Shown here piece by piece: positions 42,596-52,621 of a stretch of DNA of 64,000 nt. The notes beneath the pieces were generated by a model. That model did no database searches. It saw only the letters and a program-made list of their open reading frames with translations, and was not told the origin of the DNA. This DNA comes from an uncultured Desulfobacter sp. (lineage in GTDB: Bacteria > Desulfobacterota > Desulfobacteria > Desulfobacterales > Desulfobacteraceae), in NCBI RefSeq assembly GCF_963664415.1, contig NZ_OY761445.1, forward strand, positions 310,001-374,000. Reading direction: 5' to 3'. The translations under genes and the position numbers were made by a program. Numbering within the stretch: the stretch's first letter is position 1; the number at the start of each line of letters is the position of its first letter.

Positions 42596-43622
42596 AGGCG
42601 CCCTCCATCTCACATTACTGATGGGCCCGGTCGTTCCGTTGCCGGTTTCCAGGACGGTCGTGGAAGCATTGACCGAAGTCACGGTGACCTGCGAAGTGGG
42701 AGCGGCCAGTGGTTTCGAGTTGAAGTTCAACCTCTCCAATGACTCGGTATTTACCAACCTGATGGTCATGCTGGGGCAGATCGGGCCCATGCTGCGAACC
42801 ATCCTCGTGGTCACTGCCAAAGGGATGCCTGAAGTGTTGATTGACGGGGTGGTGACCCAGCATCAAATGTCTCCGGATGTACAGACCGGGAAGTCGATAT
42901 TGACGCTGACGGGAAGCGATCTGACAGCCGTGATGGATTGGATTGATTTTACGGGGATTCCCTACCCGGCCATGCCGCCGGAGGCCCGGGTAGAAATGAT
43001 TATTGCAAAGTATGCCGTTTTCGGCCTGGTTCCTGTAGTTATCCCGCGCATCATGTTCGAGGTGCCGAATCCGATGAGCCGGATCCCCTCTCACCAGGAC
43101 AAGGACCTCTATTATGTCAACAAACTGGCGGAGGATGCCGGCTACACCTTTTTTATCGAACCCAGCCCTGTTCCGGGGACGAATTTTGCCTACTGGGGAC
43201 CGGAGTTCAGAGTCAGCCCACCCCAGCCGGCTCTCAACGTTAATATGGATGTGCATACCAATGTGGAGTCGTTCAATCTGCGCTTTGATGCCGGTCGGGC
43301 GATGACGCCCGTGGTCTATGTACAGATCGAGGAGCTGAAGGTAACCGTTCCCGTGCCGCTGCCCGGACTTAATCCCCTGGCACCGCCCCTGGGAGTGATT
43401 CCGCCTATGTCCATCAATATGGAGCAAATGCATGATGTGGCCAACCAATCTGTCCCTAAGGCCATCATGCGAGGATTGAAAAAGGCGGCTCAATCGACCA
43501 GTGAAGCAGTCGTGGCGAGTGGGTCGGTCGATATTTCACGGTACGGACATGTATTGAAAACCCGACGGCTGGTGGGCGTGCGAGGTGCTGGGTATGTGTA
43601 TGACGGCCTCTATTTTCGTTAA
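42588..43622 (+). CDS. VgrG/gp27-like hub protein, truncated by a +1 frameshift
   Basis: 344 residues as read, of the VgrG/Pvc8 N-terminal (gp27/phage late control D) type: a beta-barrel hub that seats the spike. It ends prematurely at DGLYFR-stop. Dropping one T from the TTTT at 43613-43616 gives FVKRVTHRIKRGGYKQDF and runs to TAA 43717-43719 (PRVPA), exactly where this family normally ends and 18 bp before the next ATG. So one extra base, or +1 slippage on UUU-C, separates the last ~34 residues. Overlaps the LysM gene by 8 bp. Confidence 0.8.
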   Translation: MFKGALHLTLLMGPVVPLPVSRTVVEALTEVTVTCEVGAASGFELKFNLSNDSVFTNLMVMLGQIGPMLRTILVVTAKGMPEVLIDGVVTQHQMSPDVQTGKSILTLTGSDLTAVMDWIDFTGIPYPAMPPEARVEMIIAKYAVFGLVPVVIPRIMFEVPNPMSRIPSHQDKDLYYVNKLAEDAGYTFFIEPSPVPGTNFAYWGPEFRVSPPQPALNVNMDVHTNVESFNLRFDAGRAMTPVVYVQIEELKVTVPVPLPGLNPLAPPLGVIPPMSINMEQMHDVANQSVPKAIMRGLKKAAQSTSEAVVASGSVDISRYGHVLKTRRLVGVRGAGYVYDGLYFR

Positions 43623-43719
43623 ACGCGTCACGCACCGCATCAAACGGGGCGGATACAAACAAGACTTTGAATTGACCCGAAATGGTCTGGTGTCCACCGT
43701 TCCCAGGGTACCAGCATAA
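43617..43719 (+). pseudogene. Out-of-frame 3' end of the hub gene
   Basis: Codons GTT AAA CGC GTC ACG (43618-43632) onward read VKRVTHRIKRGGYKQD and end ...NGLVSTVPRVPA at TAA 43717. The stretch has the conserved C-terminal motif of VgrG/late-control hubs but is in the +1 frame relative to the gene body. Confidence 0.7.
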
Positions 43720-43737
43720 AGGTTTAGGGAGTTATCG

Positions 43738-44289
43738 ATGTCGGAAAGAAAATTTTACGGAAAATATCGAGGTATGGTGGTCAACAATGTCGACCCGGAG
43801 GGCCGGGGACGGCTTCTGGTGCAAGTTGCAGACGTGCTGGGAATGGGCGTCTCCTCCTGGGCGATGCCATGTCTGCCCTTTGCCGGTATCCAAATGGGGA
43901 TGTATGTTGTGCCGCCACCGAACGCGGGTGTATGGGTCGAATTTGAAAAGGGTGACCCGGACTATCCCATCTGGACGGGATGCTGGTGGGGCACTCCGCT
44001 TGAGACTCCCCTGACGGCACAGACGGCCCCCCCTGCCCTGCCCATCGTGATTTTGGAGACCGCCGCCAAGAACGGTTTTGTGATCAGTGACACGCCGGTA
44101 CCGGTGGTGCCGCCGTTGCCTATGGGACTGCCCACCGGCGGCATCATCCTTCGAAGCGGTACTTCTTACGTACGGATTGATGCCGCAGGGGTCAGTATCT
44201 ACGGACCGACCGTGACGATTAATGGTACCAGTATGGTGGATATTAACAGTACTGCGCTGACCGTCACCGGTCCTGGAACGCCAGTGTAA
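43738..44289 (+). CDS. gp5/VgrG-like spike protein (baseplate assembly protein V type)
   Basis: 183 residues. OB-fold domain (KYRGMVVNNVDPEGRGRLLVQV ... VWVEFEKGDPDYPIWTGCWWG, residues 8-90) as in gp5/gpV/VgrG, followed by a short beta-helix-like tail (GGIILRSGTSYVRIDAAGVSIYGPTVTINGT). With the separate gp27-like hub it makes the spike complex that Afp8/VgrG encodes as one chain. AGGGAG before the ATG. Confidence 0.85.
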   Translation: MSERKFYGKYRGMVVNNVDPEGRGRLLVQVADVLGMGVSSWAMPCLPFAGIQMGMYVVPPPNAGVWVEFEKGDPDYPIWTGCWWGTPLETPLTAQTAPPALPIVILETAAKNGFVISDTPVPVVPPLPMGLPTGGIILRSGTSYVRIDAAGVSIYGPTVTINGTSMVDINSTALTVTGPGTPV

Positions 44290-44304
44290 ATAAAGGAGGT
44301 CGAG

Positions 44305-44628
44305 ATGCCCGGATTCTTAGTGAATGTACTTTCCCAGGTGCAATGCATGCATGGTGGCATCGCCACGCCCACGGTATCCAACCCACGGGTCCTGGTGAAC
44401 GGACAACCCACGGTGCTGATGAGCACGCCATATCAGGTGGCAGGTTGTGCCATGCCCCCGCCTTCCGCAGGAAATGGGCCGTGTGTGACCGGCCAATGGA
44501 CCTCGGGTACGGTACGGGTGACCTCGCTGGGACAACCACTGCTGGTACAGGCCGGGACCTCAACCTGTGTACCCACCGGAACGCCGCTGGTCGTTATGGT
44601 GACCCAGCCCCGCGTAAGCGCTATGTGA
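44305..44628 (+). CDS. PAAR-like spike-tip protein
   Basis: 107 residues with internal PAAR-like repeats: CMHGGIATPT, VLVNGQPTVLMSTPYQVAGCAM and LLVQAGTSTCVPTGTPLVV. The Cys/His content (C15, H17, C49 and others) could coordinate the metal of a PAAR cone. Size and position right after the gp5-like gene indicate the needle tip (Afp10 role). Strong AAAGGAGG site. Confidence 0.75.
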   Translation: MPGFLVNVLSQVQCMHGGIATPTVSNPRVLVNGQPTVLMSTPYQVAGCAMPPPSAGNGPCVTGQWTSGTVRVTSLGQPLLVQAGTSTCVPTGTPLVVMVTQPRVSAM

Positions 44629-44635
44629 GGCAAAA

Positions 44636-44995
44636 ATGAATTTGGATTATCCATTCAGTTTCGACCATATGGGCAAGACGGCTGCAAGCACGGACGATGA
44701 TCACATCCGGAATTTAATTGAACAGGTGCTGTTCACCTCGCCCGGTGAACGGATCAACCGCCCGGATTTCGGTTGCGGCCTGCTGCAACTGGTTTTTCAG
44801 CCCAACAGCCCGGAACTGGCCGCAGCTACGCAATTTACTGCGCAGGGTGCTTTGCAGCAGTGGCTGGGGGATTTGATCCAGGTGGAAGCGGTGACGGTTG
44901 ACTGTGATGAGGCCACCTTGCAGGTGCAGGTACAGTACGTCATACGCACCAGTCAGACGCGTAAAATCGAGCTGTTCGAACGGAGTGTGGCATGA
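44636..44995 (+). CDS. gp25-like baseplate wedge protein (GPW/gp25 family)
   Basis: 119 residues. DDHIRNLIEQVLFTSPGERINRPDFGCGLLQLVFQPN is the lysozyme-related gp25/GPW signature, including the conserved EPxN-like PGERxNRPDFG stretch. gp25 (Afp9) connects the baseplate wedge to the first sheath ring. ATGA overlap with the first J gene. Confidence 0.9.
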   Translation: MNLDYPFSFDHMGKTAASTDDDHIRNLIEQVLFTSPGERINRPDFGCGLLQLVFQPNSPELAAATQFTAQGALQQWLGDLIQVEAVTVDCDEATLQVQVQYVIRTSQTRKIELFERSVA

Positions 44996-47529
44996 GCGCA
45001 ACTTACTTTTGCTGTGATGAAGGCCGTCGCAGGGCGGTCCGGGAAACAAAAGGGCCGAATGGCCGGCCGGTACTCAACGGCATCGACTATCTGGAGGTTT
45101 CTGAAACAGATCAACGGATGCTGCTTGTGCATTTTATCCACCCCCTGCCCGGGAACACTGAGGATGGTGTGCTGACGACTGACAATGTCCAGGTAACAGG
45201 TGGGGTACGTGTAACGGATATCCGGGTAGAGGATGTTGTCGCAACAGATAATATTTTGCAGGTGAAGGTGGATCGGCCCGGTGACTTTTCCCAGTACCGG
45301 CTGGCCCTGGTGGCAACGGCAGCCCAGGCTGAGGAACCACCCGAAGGCTTCGATCCGCGCCTGGCCGCCATTGAATTTTCCTTCAAGGTGAATTGTCCGA
45401 GTGACTTGGACTGCGCTGCCCAGAGCAGCTGCCCCACCCAAAAGGCGGCAGAGCCTGCCATCAATTACCTGGCCAAAGATTATGCAAGTTTCCGGCAGCT
45501 GATGATGGACCGCATTGCCGTGCTCAGCCCGGGCTGGAACGAACGCCATGCGGCAGATATAGGCGTTGCCCTGGTGGAACTGCTGGCCCATGTGGGAGAC
45601 CAGCTCAGTTACCGGCAGGACGCCGTAGCCACCGAGGCGTATCTCGGCACGGCCCGCCGTAGGGTTTCCGTCAAACGCCATGCCCGCCTGGTGGATTATT
45701 TCATGCATGAGGGGTGCAATGCCCGGGTTTGGGTCCAGGTGGAGGCAGAAGGTGACACGGTGAATGTGCCTGAAAAAACGCAGTTTTTCACTCGCTGCGC
45801 CGGCATGGCGGTGGGGATCGCCCCTGGTTCAGCCGAGCACCAGCGTGTACTCAACGGGACAGCCCAGATATTTGAGGCCATGCATAAGGCGGTACTGTTC
45901 AAGGGGCACAATTGCATGTCATTTTACCCCTGGAGTGATGATCGCTGCTGTCTGCCTAAAGGGGCCACCAATGCCACCTTGACCGGGCATTTTCCAGACT
46001 TGCAGGTGGGAGATGTCCTGATTTTGATGGAAAAATATGACCCGAAGACCGGATCGGCCGCAGATGCCGATCCGGGCCGCCGCCACCCTGTGCGCCTGAG
46101 CCGGGTGACAGCAAAGACCGCATCCGGGAGCAAACTTACCGATCCCCTCACAGGAGATCAGATCACTGAAATTACCTGGCACGAGGAGGATGTCCTGCCC
46201 TTCCCGATCTGTGTTTCATCCCGGATCGAGCAGGCGGACGGAACCAAAGAGACTAAAACCGTTGGCTATGCCCTGGGCAACCTCATCCTTGCCGACCATG
46301 GGCGTACGATTCACAACGAATTTCTCGGCAGTGTTCCCAAAGATGAAGAACGTGCCATGCCCGCCGGCGAATCTTGGGACTTTTGCAGTGAAAATAAAAC
46401 CCAGGTTTTACCGGCACGGTTTAAGCCTCGCCTGCAACATCTGCCCCTGACGCACCAGGCCGTCCGAGGCGTAGCCGATCTCTCGGTGGATGGGGACGCA
46501 GGCAAGCCAGTCTTTTTTGACCAGGAAGCCCCTGCCACAGACGTTTTTAACGGATCTGTGCATGAGACTCTTCCGGCTGTTCGCCTTAAGGAGAGTGATA
46601 ATGGCGAGCTCTCCTGGTCCCCCCAGCGTGACCTGCTGGGCAGCGGACCCTTTGACAGAGACTTTGTGGTGGAGACGGAAAACGACGGGACGGTTTTGCT
46701 TCGCTTTGGCAATGATGAGCATGGGATGCGGCCCAATGCAGCCGTGCAATTCTGGGCTGATTACCGGGTGGGCAACGGCACCAGCGGCAATATTGGGGCG
46801 GGGACCCTGACCCACATCGTCCTGGACAACACCGGGGTAAGCCGGGTCTGGAACCCGCTGCCTGCTTCGGGCGGTGTTGAGCCGGAGAGCATGGACGAGG
46901 TGCGTCACTTTGCGCCTATTGCCTTTAGACAACAGGAACGGGCAATAACGGCCGAAGATTATGCCGACTTAGCCATGGGGTACAGCGGGGTGCAGAATGC
47001 TGCGGCAAGCCTTCGCTGGACCGGCAGTTGGCATACTGTGTTCCTGGTCATCGACCGCGTCGGTGGCTTGCCCATTGACACGGATTTTGAAGAATCTTTG
47101 CGGGCATACCTGGAAAGATACCGTATGGTGGGCCATGATATAGAAATCACGGGACCGCAGCTCGTGCCCCTTGAAATCACCATGCGGGTCTGCGTGCAAC
47201 CGGACTTTTTCCGCAGCGCAGTTAAACAGGCGCTGTTGCAAATCTTTCATAACGCCACGGGTGCTGATGGCCGCGAAGGGATGTTTCACCCGGACCGGTT
47301 CACCTTTGGACAACCGGTCTATGCCAGCACCCTGATCGCAGCCGCCCAGGCGGTGACAGGGGTTACCGACGTTGAGCTGACAACCTTTCAGCGTTTGGAT
47401 CAGCCCACAACCGATGCCAGGGCCAAAGGAGTTCTATCCATGGGGCAGGTGGAGATCGCCATGCTGGACAATGATCCGAACTTTCCTGATCGGGGCAGGT
47501 TTCTTATTGATGTACAGGGGGGCAAATGA
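44992..47529 (+). CDS. Baseplate J-like wedge protein 1 (Afp11-like)
   Basis: 845 residues. The N-terminal part contains YLAKDYASFRQLMMDRIAVLSPGW and VALVELLAHVGDQLSYRQDAVATEAYL, and the C-terminal part EDYADLAMGYSGVQNAAAS plus ALLQIFHNA...GVTDVELTTFQRL, the pattern of putative baseplate assembly proteins (gpJ/gp6-like). Forms the wedge ring with the following protein. ATGA overlaps at both ends. Confidence 0.88.
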   Translation: MSATYFCCDEGRRRAVRETKGPNGRPVLNGIDYLEVSETDQRMLLVHFIHPLPGNTEDGVLTTDNVQVTGGVRVTDIRVEDVVATDNILQVKVDRPGDFSQYRLALVATAAQAEEPPEGFDPRLAAIEFSFKVNCPSDLDCAAQSSCPTQKAAEPAINYLAKDYASFRQLMMDRIAVLSPGWNERHAADIGVALVELLAHVGDQLSYRQDAVATEAYLGTARRRVSVKRHARLVDYFMHEGCNARVWVQVEAEGDTVNVPEKTQFFTRCAGMAVGIAPGSAEHQRVLNGTAQIFEAMHKAVLFKGHNCMSFYPWSDDRCCLPKGATNATLTGHFPDLQVGDVLILMEKYDPKTGSAADADPGRRHPVRLSRVTAKTASGSKLTDPLTGDQITEITWHEEDVLPFPICVSSRIEQADGTKETKTVGYALGNLILADHGRTIHNEFLGSVPKDEERAMPAGESWDFCSENKTQVLPARFKPRLQHLPLTHQAVRGVADLSVDGDAGKPVFFDQEAPATDVFNGSVHETLPAVRLKESDNGELSWSPQRDLLGSGPFDRDFVVETENDGTVLLRFGNDEHGMRPNAAVQFWADYRVGNGTSGNIGAGTLTHIVLDNTGVSRVWNPLPASGGVEPESMDEVRHFAPIAFRQQERAITAEDYADLAMGYSGVQNAAASLRWTGSWHTVFLVIDRVGGLPIDTDFEESLRAYLERYRMVGHDIEITGPQLVPLEITMRVCVQPDFFRSAVKQALLQIFHNATGADGREGMFHPDRFTFGQPVYASTLIAAAQAVTGVTDVELTTFQRLDQPTTDARAKGVLSMGQVEIAMLDNDPNFPDRGRFLIDVQGGK

Positions 47530-50486
47530 GCCAAAATTCTTCATGTGGACAGAACACATTGAACGATTGCCAATGCTGCGAAGGGAAAAGCCAAGAGACC
47601 CCGGCGGCCATTGACAATCGCCCCGGGCTTTCTGCCATAGCCTACCGCATCGGCAGCCATGCCCAGTTCAGACAAAGCATGGAATCAAAACTGTCAGGGG
47701 CCGACACCCCGGCGCTCTCGGGCCTGACAACACGGGAAAAAGATGATTTTTCCATAGCCCTGGTTGATGCCTGGGCCACGGTTTGCGATGTGTTGACCTT
47801 TTACCAGGAACGAATCGCCAATGAATCGTATCTGAAAACGGCCACTGAACGGTTTTCGGTCCGGGAACTTGGGAGACTGGTCGGCTATTCACCGAGTCCC
47901 GGGGTGGCTGCTGAAACCTATCTGGCCTTTACCGTGGACGAACCGGCAAAGCTGCCCGAATCGGTCACCGAGTATTACCCGACCCTGGAGACCGGCAGTT
48001 CCCAGGGATACCAGACGCCCGACCGGATAACCATTGCCATTGGGACCAAGGTGCAAAGCGTTCCCGGCCAGGACGAGCTTCCCCAGACCTTTGAAACCGT
48101 AGAAGAGATTGAGGCCCGGGCAGAATGGAATGCCCTGAAGCCTCGATTGACCCAAACACAGGTTGTGAATTTCAGCACCACAAGTCTCTATGTCAAAGGA
48201 ACAGGCCTTGGCCTGCAGGCCGGAGACCGGATTCTGATCGTACTGGCAACGAAAACAATCCCCCGGGCACAGCACCGAACGATTACCACGGTAGAACCTG
48301 ACACAACCTGTAACCGTACCCGTATTGAACTGTCCGACCCTGTTTCAGAAAATATCCCGGGACAGTCAAATGACTTAACGGCTAAGGTGTATGTGCTTCG
48401 GGAACAGGCTGGTTTTTTCGGCAATAACGCGCCGCACTATGCGTCACTAATCGGAATAAATGGAAAGAAATTGTATCAAGACTTTGAGAATTGGTCGATC
48501 TGGGATTCGCCGCCTCTTCCAGATACATCAGATACACCTATACCAAAAATTTCAAAACAAACTTTAGATGCGATAATTCAAAACCTTGAGAATAGTAACA
48601 TCTGTTATACTGAGTCACCCGTAAAGAAATCTAAAACAACGTCTACTACATTTACACCACCGTCAGCGCTTATTTCAGGTGAATTTAATCAAGACTCTAA
48701 AAATATTATTGTATGGGATGCTGCGTCACTTTTAGAGACATCCCAGACAAGTCCACAGATTGTTCCACATGAAGGTGCCCATGTCTATCTTGAGCGTGTC
48801 ATCCAGGGTGTTATGCCGGGGTCGTGGATTCTCCTGAACTCATTTAAAGGGGAGTCAAAAATTTTTCAAGTAGCCGAGGTTAATGAAAAATCTCTGGTGG
48901 GTTTTGGCATGAGTACACGGGGAACGGGACTGAAACTAAAAACCGTTCAAGGGAAAACGGTACCTGCTCAACCGGATATCGATTTCAAAGTCCGCACCAC
49001 AACGGCCTATCTTAAAAGCGAAGCGCTGAAATTGACCAACATGCCGGTTTCAACAACACTGCTTGTCAAGGGCGCTACGCGGTTGACGCTGGGACAGAAG
49101 GTAAAAGGGCTGAGACCAGGGCAACCCGTGGGCTTGCGGGGAAAATTGCAGGACCAGCCGGGTGTGACAGGCAGTGAAATTCTCTTCATCGAAAAAATCA
49201 CCAATGACGACTTAACGGTACTGACCTTTAAGGCAGGCGTTGGGGCCTCGTATATCTATGACACCATCACGCTCAACGCCAACGTGGCGGCCGCCACCCA
49301 TGGTGAAACCGTCATGGAGGTGCTGGGCAGCGGTGACGGCAGTGCAATCAACCAGAGTTTTCTGTTGCGCCAACCGCCCTTGACCTATATCAGCAGTTCC
49401 ACCGCATCGGGACGCGCATCAACACTGCAGGTGCGGGTTAATGACCTGCGCTGGCAGGAAGTGGACACTTTTTTCGGACGGGGTCCGGATGAACATATTT
49501 ATGTCACAAAGACCAACGAAGACGGTACCACCACTGTGCAGTTTGGTGACGGTAAGACAGGTGCCCGCCTGCCCACCGGGCAGGAAAATGTCCGGGCACA
49601 ATACCGCTCGGGTATCGGTACGGCCGGCAATGTTAAAACAGGGCAACTCTCCCAGCTGATGTCCCGGCCGCTGGGCTTAAAAGAGGCCTATAATCCCCAG
49701 GCGGCCACCGGTGGCGATGATGCAGAGGCGCTGGCCAATGCGCGCCTGAATGCGCCGCGCCATGTCCTTACCCTTGATCGCATCGTTTCTTTCACAGACT
49801 ATGAAGATTTTGCCCGCAGTTTTGCAGGCATCGCAAAGGCCCGGGCAACCTTGGCCGGCGGGTCCCCACACCAGGTCATTGTTATCACCGTATCCGGACC
49901 GGAAGGGGCAGAAATCCTCCCGGACCAGAGCACATATAAAAATCTTTTGCAGGCCATGCAGGAGGCCGGTGATCCACATGTACAGGTACGCCTTGTATCA
50001 TATTGCAAGGCTTTTTTTCGAGTTGAGGGCACGGTATGGTGCCATCCGGACTATGAACCGGACAAAGTGCAGGCCGCCCTTTATCCGGTACTGGAAACCA
50101 CATTCGGATTTACGGCACGGGCGTTCGGCCAGCCCGCACGATTAAGCGAACTCATTGCCGTTATACACTCAGTACCCGGCGTAACGGCGGTGGACATTGA
50201 TCAATTCTACCGAACAGACCCTGGCCTGGTACGCACACTGCGTCAGCGATTGCCGGCAGCCACAGGGAGTGAAAAAGCCAATGGAGACATCCTTCCTGCC
50301 GAGCTTCTACTGTTAGACACCACTGCGTTGTCATCTCTTTGTGTGGCCAAAAGCGGGACCTCAGTATCACCACCCCGTTTCATCGGGATCTCCCAAGATT
50401 TTACAAAGCCCCAAATGTCCCAAACTATTTCATTACCCAAAATCACCCACCGTTTCACAATGTCTAAAATCAGGTACACCCCATGA
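47526..50486 (+). CDS. Baseplate J-like wedge protein 2 (Afp12-like)
   Basis: 986 residues. The N-terminus (AYRIGSHAQFRQSMESKL, IALVDAWATVCDVLTFYQERIANESYL) parallels that of J protein 1, and the C-terminal gpJ region has RIVSFTDYEDFARSFAGIAKARATL and LSELIAVIHSVPGVTAVDI. The middle (~180-700) contains beta-rich insertions. Nucleotides 48420-48780 (residues ~299-418) are much more AT-rich than the flanks, as if that module had been exchanged. Overlaps the gpI-like gene by ATGA. Confidence 0.87.
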   Translation: MSQNSSCGQNTLNDCQCCEGKSQETPAAIDNRPGLSAIAYRIGSHAQFRQSMESKLSGADTPALSGLTTREKDDFSIALVDAWATVCDVLTFYQERIANESYLKTATERFSVRELGRLVGYSPSPGVAAETYLAFTVDEPAKLPESVTEYYPTLETGSSQGYQTPDRITIAIGTKVQSVPGQDELPQTFETVEEIEARAEWNALKPRLTQTQVVNFSTTSLYVKGTGLGLQAGDRILIVLATKTIPRAQHRTITTVEPDTTCNRTRIELSDPVSENIPGQSNDLTAKVYVLREQAGFFGNNAPHYASLIGINGKKLYQDFENWSIWDSPPLPDTSDTPIPKISKQTLDAIIQNLENSNICYTESPVKKSKTTSTTFTPPSALISGEFNQDSKNIIVWDAASLLETSQTSPQIVPHEGAHVYLERVIQGVMPGSWILLNSFKGESKIFQVAEVNEKSLVGFGMSTRGTGLKLKTVQGKTVPAQPDIDFKVRTTTAYLKSEALKLTNMPVSTTLLVKGATRLTLGQKVKGLRPGQPVGLRGKLQDQPGVTGSEILFIEKITNDDLTVLTFKAGVGASYIYDTITLNANVAAATHGETVMEVLGSGDGSAINQSFLLRQPPLTYISSSTASGRASTLQVRVNDLRWQEVDTFFGRGPDEHIYVTKTNEDGTTTVQFGDGKTGARLPTGQENVRAQYRSGIGTAGNVKTGQLSQLMSRPLGLKEAYNPQAATGGDDAEALANARLNAPRHVLTLDRIVSFTDYEDFARSFAGIAKARATLAGGSPHQVIVITVSGPEGAEILPDQSTYKNLLQAMQEAGDPHVQVRLVSYCKAFFRVEGTVWCHPDYEPDKVQAALYPVLETTFGFTARAFGQPARLSELIAVIHSVPGVTAVDIDQFYRTDPGLVRTLRQRLPAATGSEKANGDILPAELLLLDTTALSSLCVAKSGTSVSPPRFIGISQDFTKPQMSQTISLPKITHRFTMSKIRYTP

Positions 50487-52621
50487 CCATGACCAGTCAA
50501 AAAATATACGACCTTTTGCCGGCCATCTATCGTCTGCGTGACAGCGAGCACGGTGAGCCGCTGAAAGCACTTTTGTCCGTCATCGCCGGTCAAGTGGAAC
50601 TGCTGGAAGAAAATCTTGATCAGCTCTACGATGATCAATTCATTGAGACCTGTGCCGACTGGGTGGTACCGTATATCGGTGATCTCATCGGCTACCGTCC
50701 CCTTCACGGGGTCGTTTCATCCGTAAGCAGTCCACGGGCAGAGGTGGCCAACACCATTGCCTTTCGGCGGCGCAAGGGCACGGCGTCAATGCTGGAACAG
50801 CTGGCAAGGGATGTGACCGGTTGGGATGCCCGGGTGGTGGAATTTTTTCAACTTCTTGCCACTACACAATTTATGAACCATGTCCGCCGGGAAAACCAAG
50901 CCCTGGTTTCCCTGAAACAATGGGAACCATTGGAAAATATCCAATCACCCTTTGATTCCTTGGCGCATCTGGCAGATGTGCGGCGTATCGGCAACAGTCA
51001 GGGAAAGTACAACATCCCCAATATCGGTGTTTTCCTCTGGCGCATTCAGGCATACCCGCTGACAGACTCTCCTGCAGTGAAGCTTAATAACGATGAACAT
51101 GATCTGCGATATTTCTTTCATCCCTTGGCCATAGATACGCCGTTGATCGGGAAACCGGAACGTGAACGAGACATATCCCATATTGCCGAACGAATAAATG
51201 TCCCCATGCAGATAAGCCGCCGTATGCTTCGAGAATATCTCAACGTGTATTATGGTAATGGAAAAAGCTTTTCCATTACCTGTGATGGGAAATTAATTGA
51301 CGACAGTCAGATCGTCGCCTGCAACCTTGCCGATACTGGAACCGGTGCATGGGCCCACCAGCCGCCGGAAGTTGATGACGGGGCGAAAGTCTTTGTGGAT
51401 CCGGTACTTGGCAGAATTGCACTCCCACAATCACTTAAGCCTGGGAACTCGATGACGGTGAGTTTTCATTATGGGTTCAGTACAGACCTTGGCGGCGGAG
51501 CATATGAACGTGCCGATACCTTTAACCTGACACCAACACCTGAAACCCCGGTGATTCACATTCCCGGGGAACAGGCAACGATTTTAGAGGCATTCCAAGA
51601 GGCTTCTAACCGCTACGCCAATGGACATAAAAGCGTGGTCATAGAGATTAGAGACAATGGCCGCTATGCGGAAGCAATCAATTGCCTTCTCAGAGAAAAT
51701 CAGCGCATTGAGCTTCGGGCGGCCAACGGTTTCCGACCTACCTTAGTTCTGCAACAGGATTGGGCAATCACAGGGAACAAGGGGGCCGAGCTTATCCTGA
51801 ACGGGCTGCTTGTTTGCGGTGAAACGATATATACAAAAGAGACGCTTTTAAACTTGTCTTTATTTCATTGTACCCTGGTTCCGGGATTACAGCTTGAACC
51901 CAACGGCAAGCCCTTAACCCCAGCCAGGGCCAGTATGGTGATTGAAACATCAACAACCGTTGTCATTGAGCATTGTATCATCGGCACTTTCCTGATTAAA
52001 AGCGGATCAGTCCGGATTGAAAATTCCATTGTGCATGCCACAGACCCCACCCGGATCGCCTATGCCGGGAGTATGGATGAAACCGACGCCGGTGCAGTTC
52101 TGCAAACATCGAATACAACGTTTATCGGCAAAGTCCACAGCACACAAATAATGTCGGCAAACAACTGCATTTTCTGGGCCCGGCTCAATTCCACGGATAC
52201 GTGGCCCGCACCGGTGTGGTGCGATAGACAGCAATCGGGGTGTATTCGATTTTCATATCTGCCGCCAAACGCCATTACCCCGCCCCGGTATCAGTGCCAA
52301 CCTGATATACAGATTGCAAATGAAATTGAACGTACCGAGCAATCCTTGGGTCGAAATCTTTCCGATATTGAAATGAATTCGATTTCTGAACAAATCCAAA
52401 ACTGGTTAACCCCTAAATTTACGTCACTTCAATACGGAAACCCGGGTTTTGCACAACTGAATTCCAATTGTCCTGAACAAATACGAATCGGGGCCGAAGA
52501 CGAATCTGAAATGGGTGTATTCCATGATTTATATCAGCCACAACGCGAATCAAACCTGCGCACAAGATTTGAAGAATATCTCAAAGTTGGGATGGAAGCA
52601 GGAATCTTTTATGCGTCCTGA
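50483..52621 (+). CDS. gpI-like tail protein with C-terminal beta-helix
   Basis: 712 residues. The N-terminal ~130 residues (KIYDLLPAIYRLRD, QLYDDQFIETCADWVVPYIGDLIGYRPL) are the P2 gpI-type tail-protein domain that attaches to the baseplate rim. Residues ~350-600 have short hydrophobic repeats (VIEHCIIGTFLI, VRIENSIVHA) like a right-handed beta-helix, a fold used in receptor-binding or fibre-attachment proteins. It may link baseplate to fibre. Followed by a 117-bp gap containing a loose hairpin (TGGGCC 52641-52646 with GGCCCA 52668-52673). Confidence 0.78.
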   Translation: MTMTSQKIYDLLPAIYRLRDSEHGEPLKALLSVIAGQVELLEENLDQLYDDQFIETCADWVVPYIGDLIGYRPLHGVVSSVSSPRAEVANTIAFRRRKGTASMLEQLARDVTGWDARVVEFFQLLATTQFMNHVRRENQALVSLKQWEPLENIQSPFDSLAHLADVRRIGNSQGKYNIPNIGVFLWRIQAYPLTDSPAVKLNNDEHDLRYFFHPLAIDTPLIGKPERERDISHIAERINVPMQISRRMLREYLNVYYGNGKSFSITCDGKLIDDSQIVACNLADTGTGAWAHQPPEVDDGAKVFVDPVLGRIALPQSLKPGNSMTVSFHYGFSTDLGGGAYERADTFNLTPTPETPVIHIPGEQATILEAFQEASNRYANGHKSVVIEIRDNGRYAEAINCLLRENQRIELRAANGFRPTLVLQQDWAITGNKGAELILNGLLVCGETIYTKETLLNLSLFHCTLVPGLQLEPNGKPLTPARASMVIETSTTVVIEHCIIGTFLIKSGSVRIENSIVHATDPTRIAYAGSMDETDAGAVLQTSNTTFIGKVHSTQIMSANNCIFWARLNSTDTWPAPVWCDRQQSGCIRFSYLPPNAITPPRYQCQPDIQIANEIERTEQSLGRNLSDIEMNSISEQIQNWLTPKFTSLQYGNPGFAQLNSNCPEQIRIGAEDESEMGVFHDLYQPQRESNLRTRFEEYLKVGMEAGIFYAS

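Noticed and set aside
44264..44654. Overlapping minus-strand and second plus-strand open frames over the PAAR-like gene
   Set aside because: They are shadows in a GC-rich gene; the plus-strand frame at 44305 has a strong AAAGGAGG site and PAAR-like motifs.
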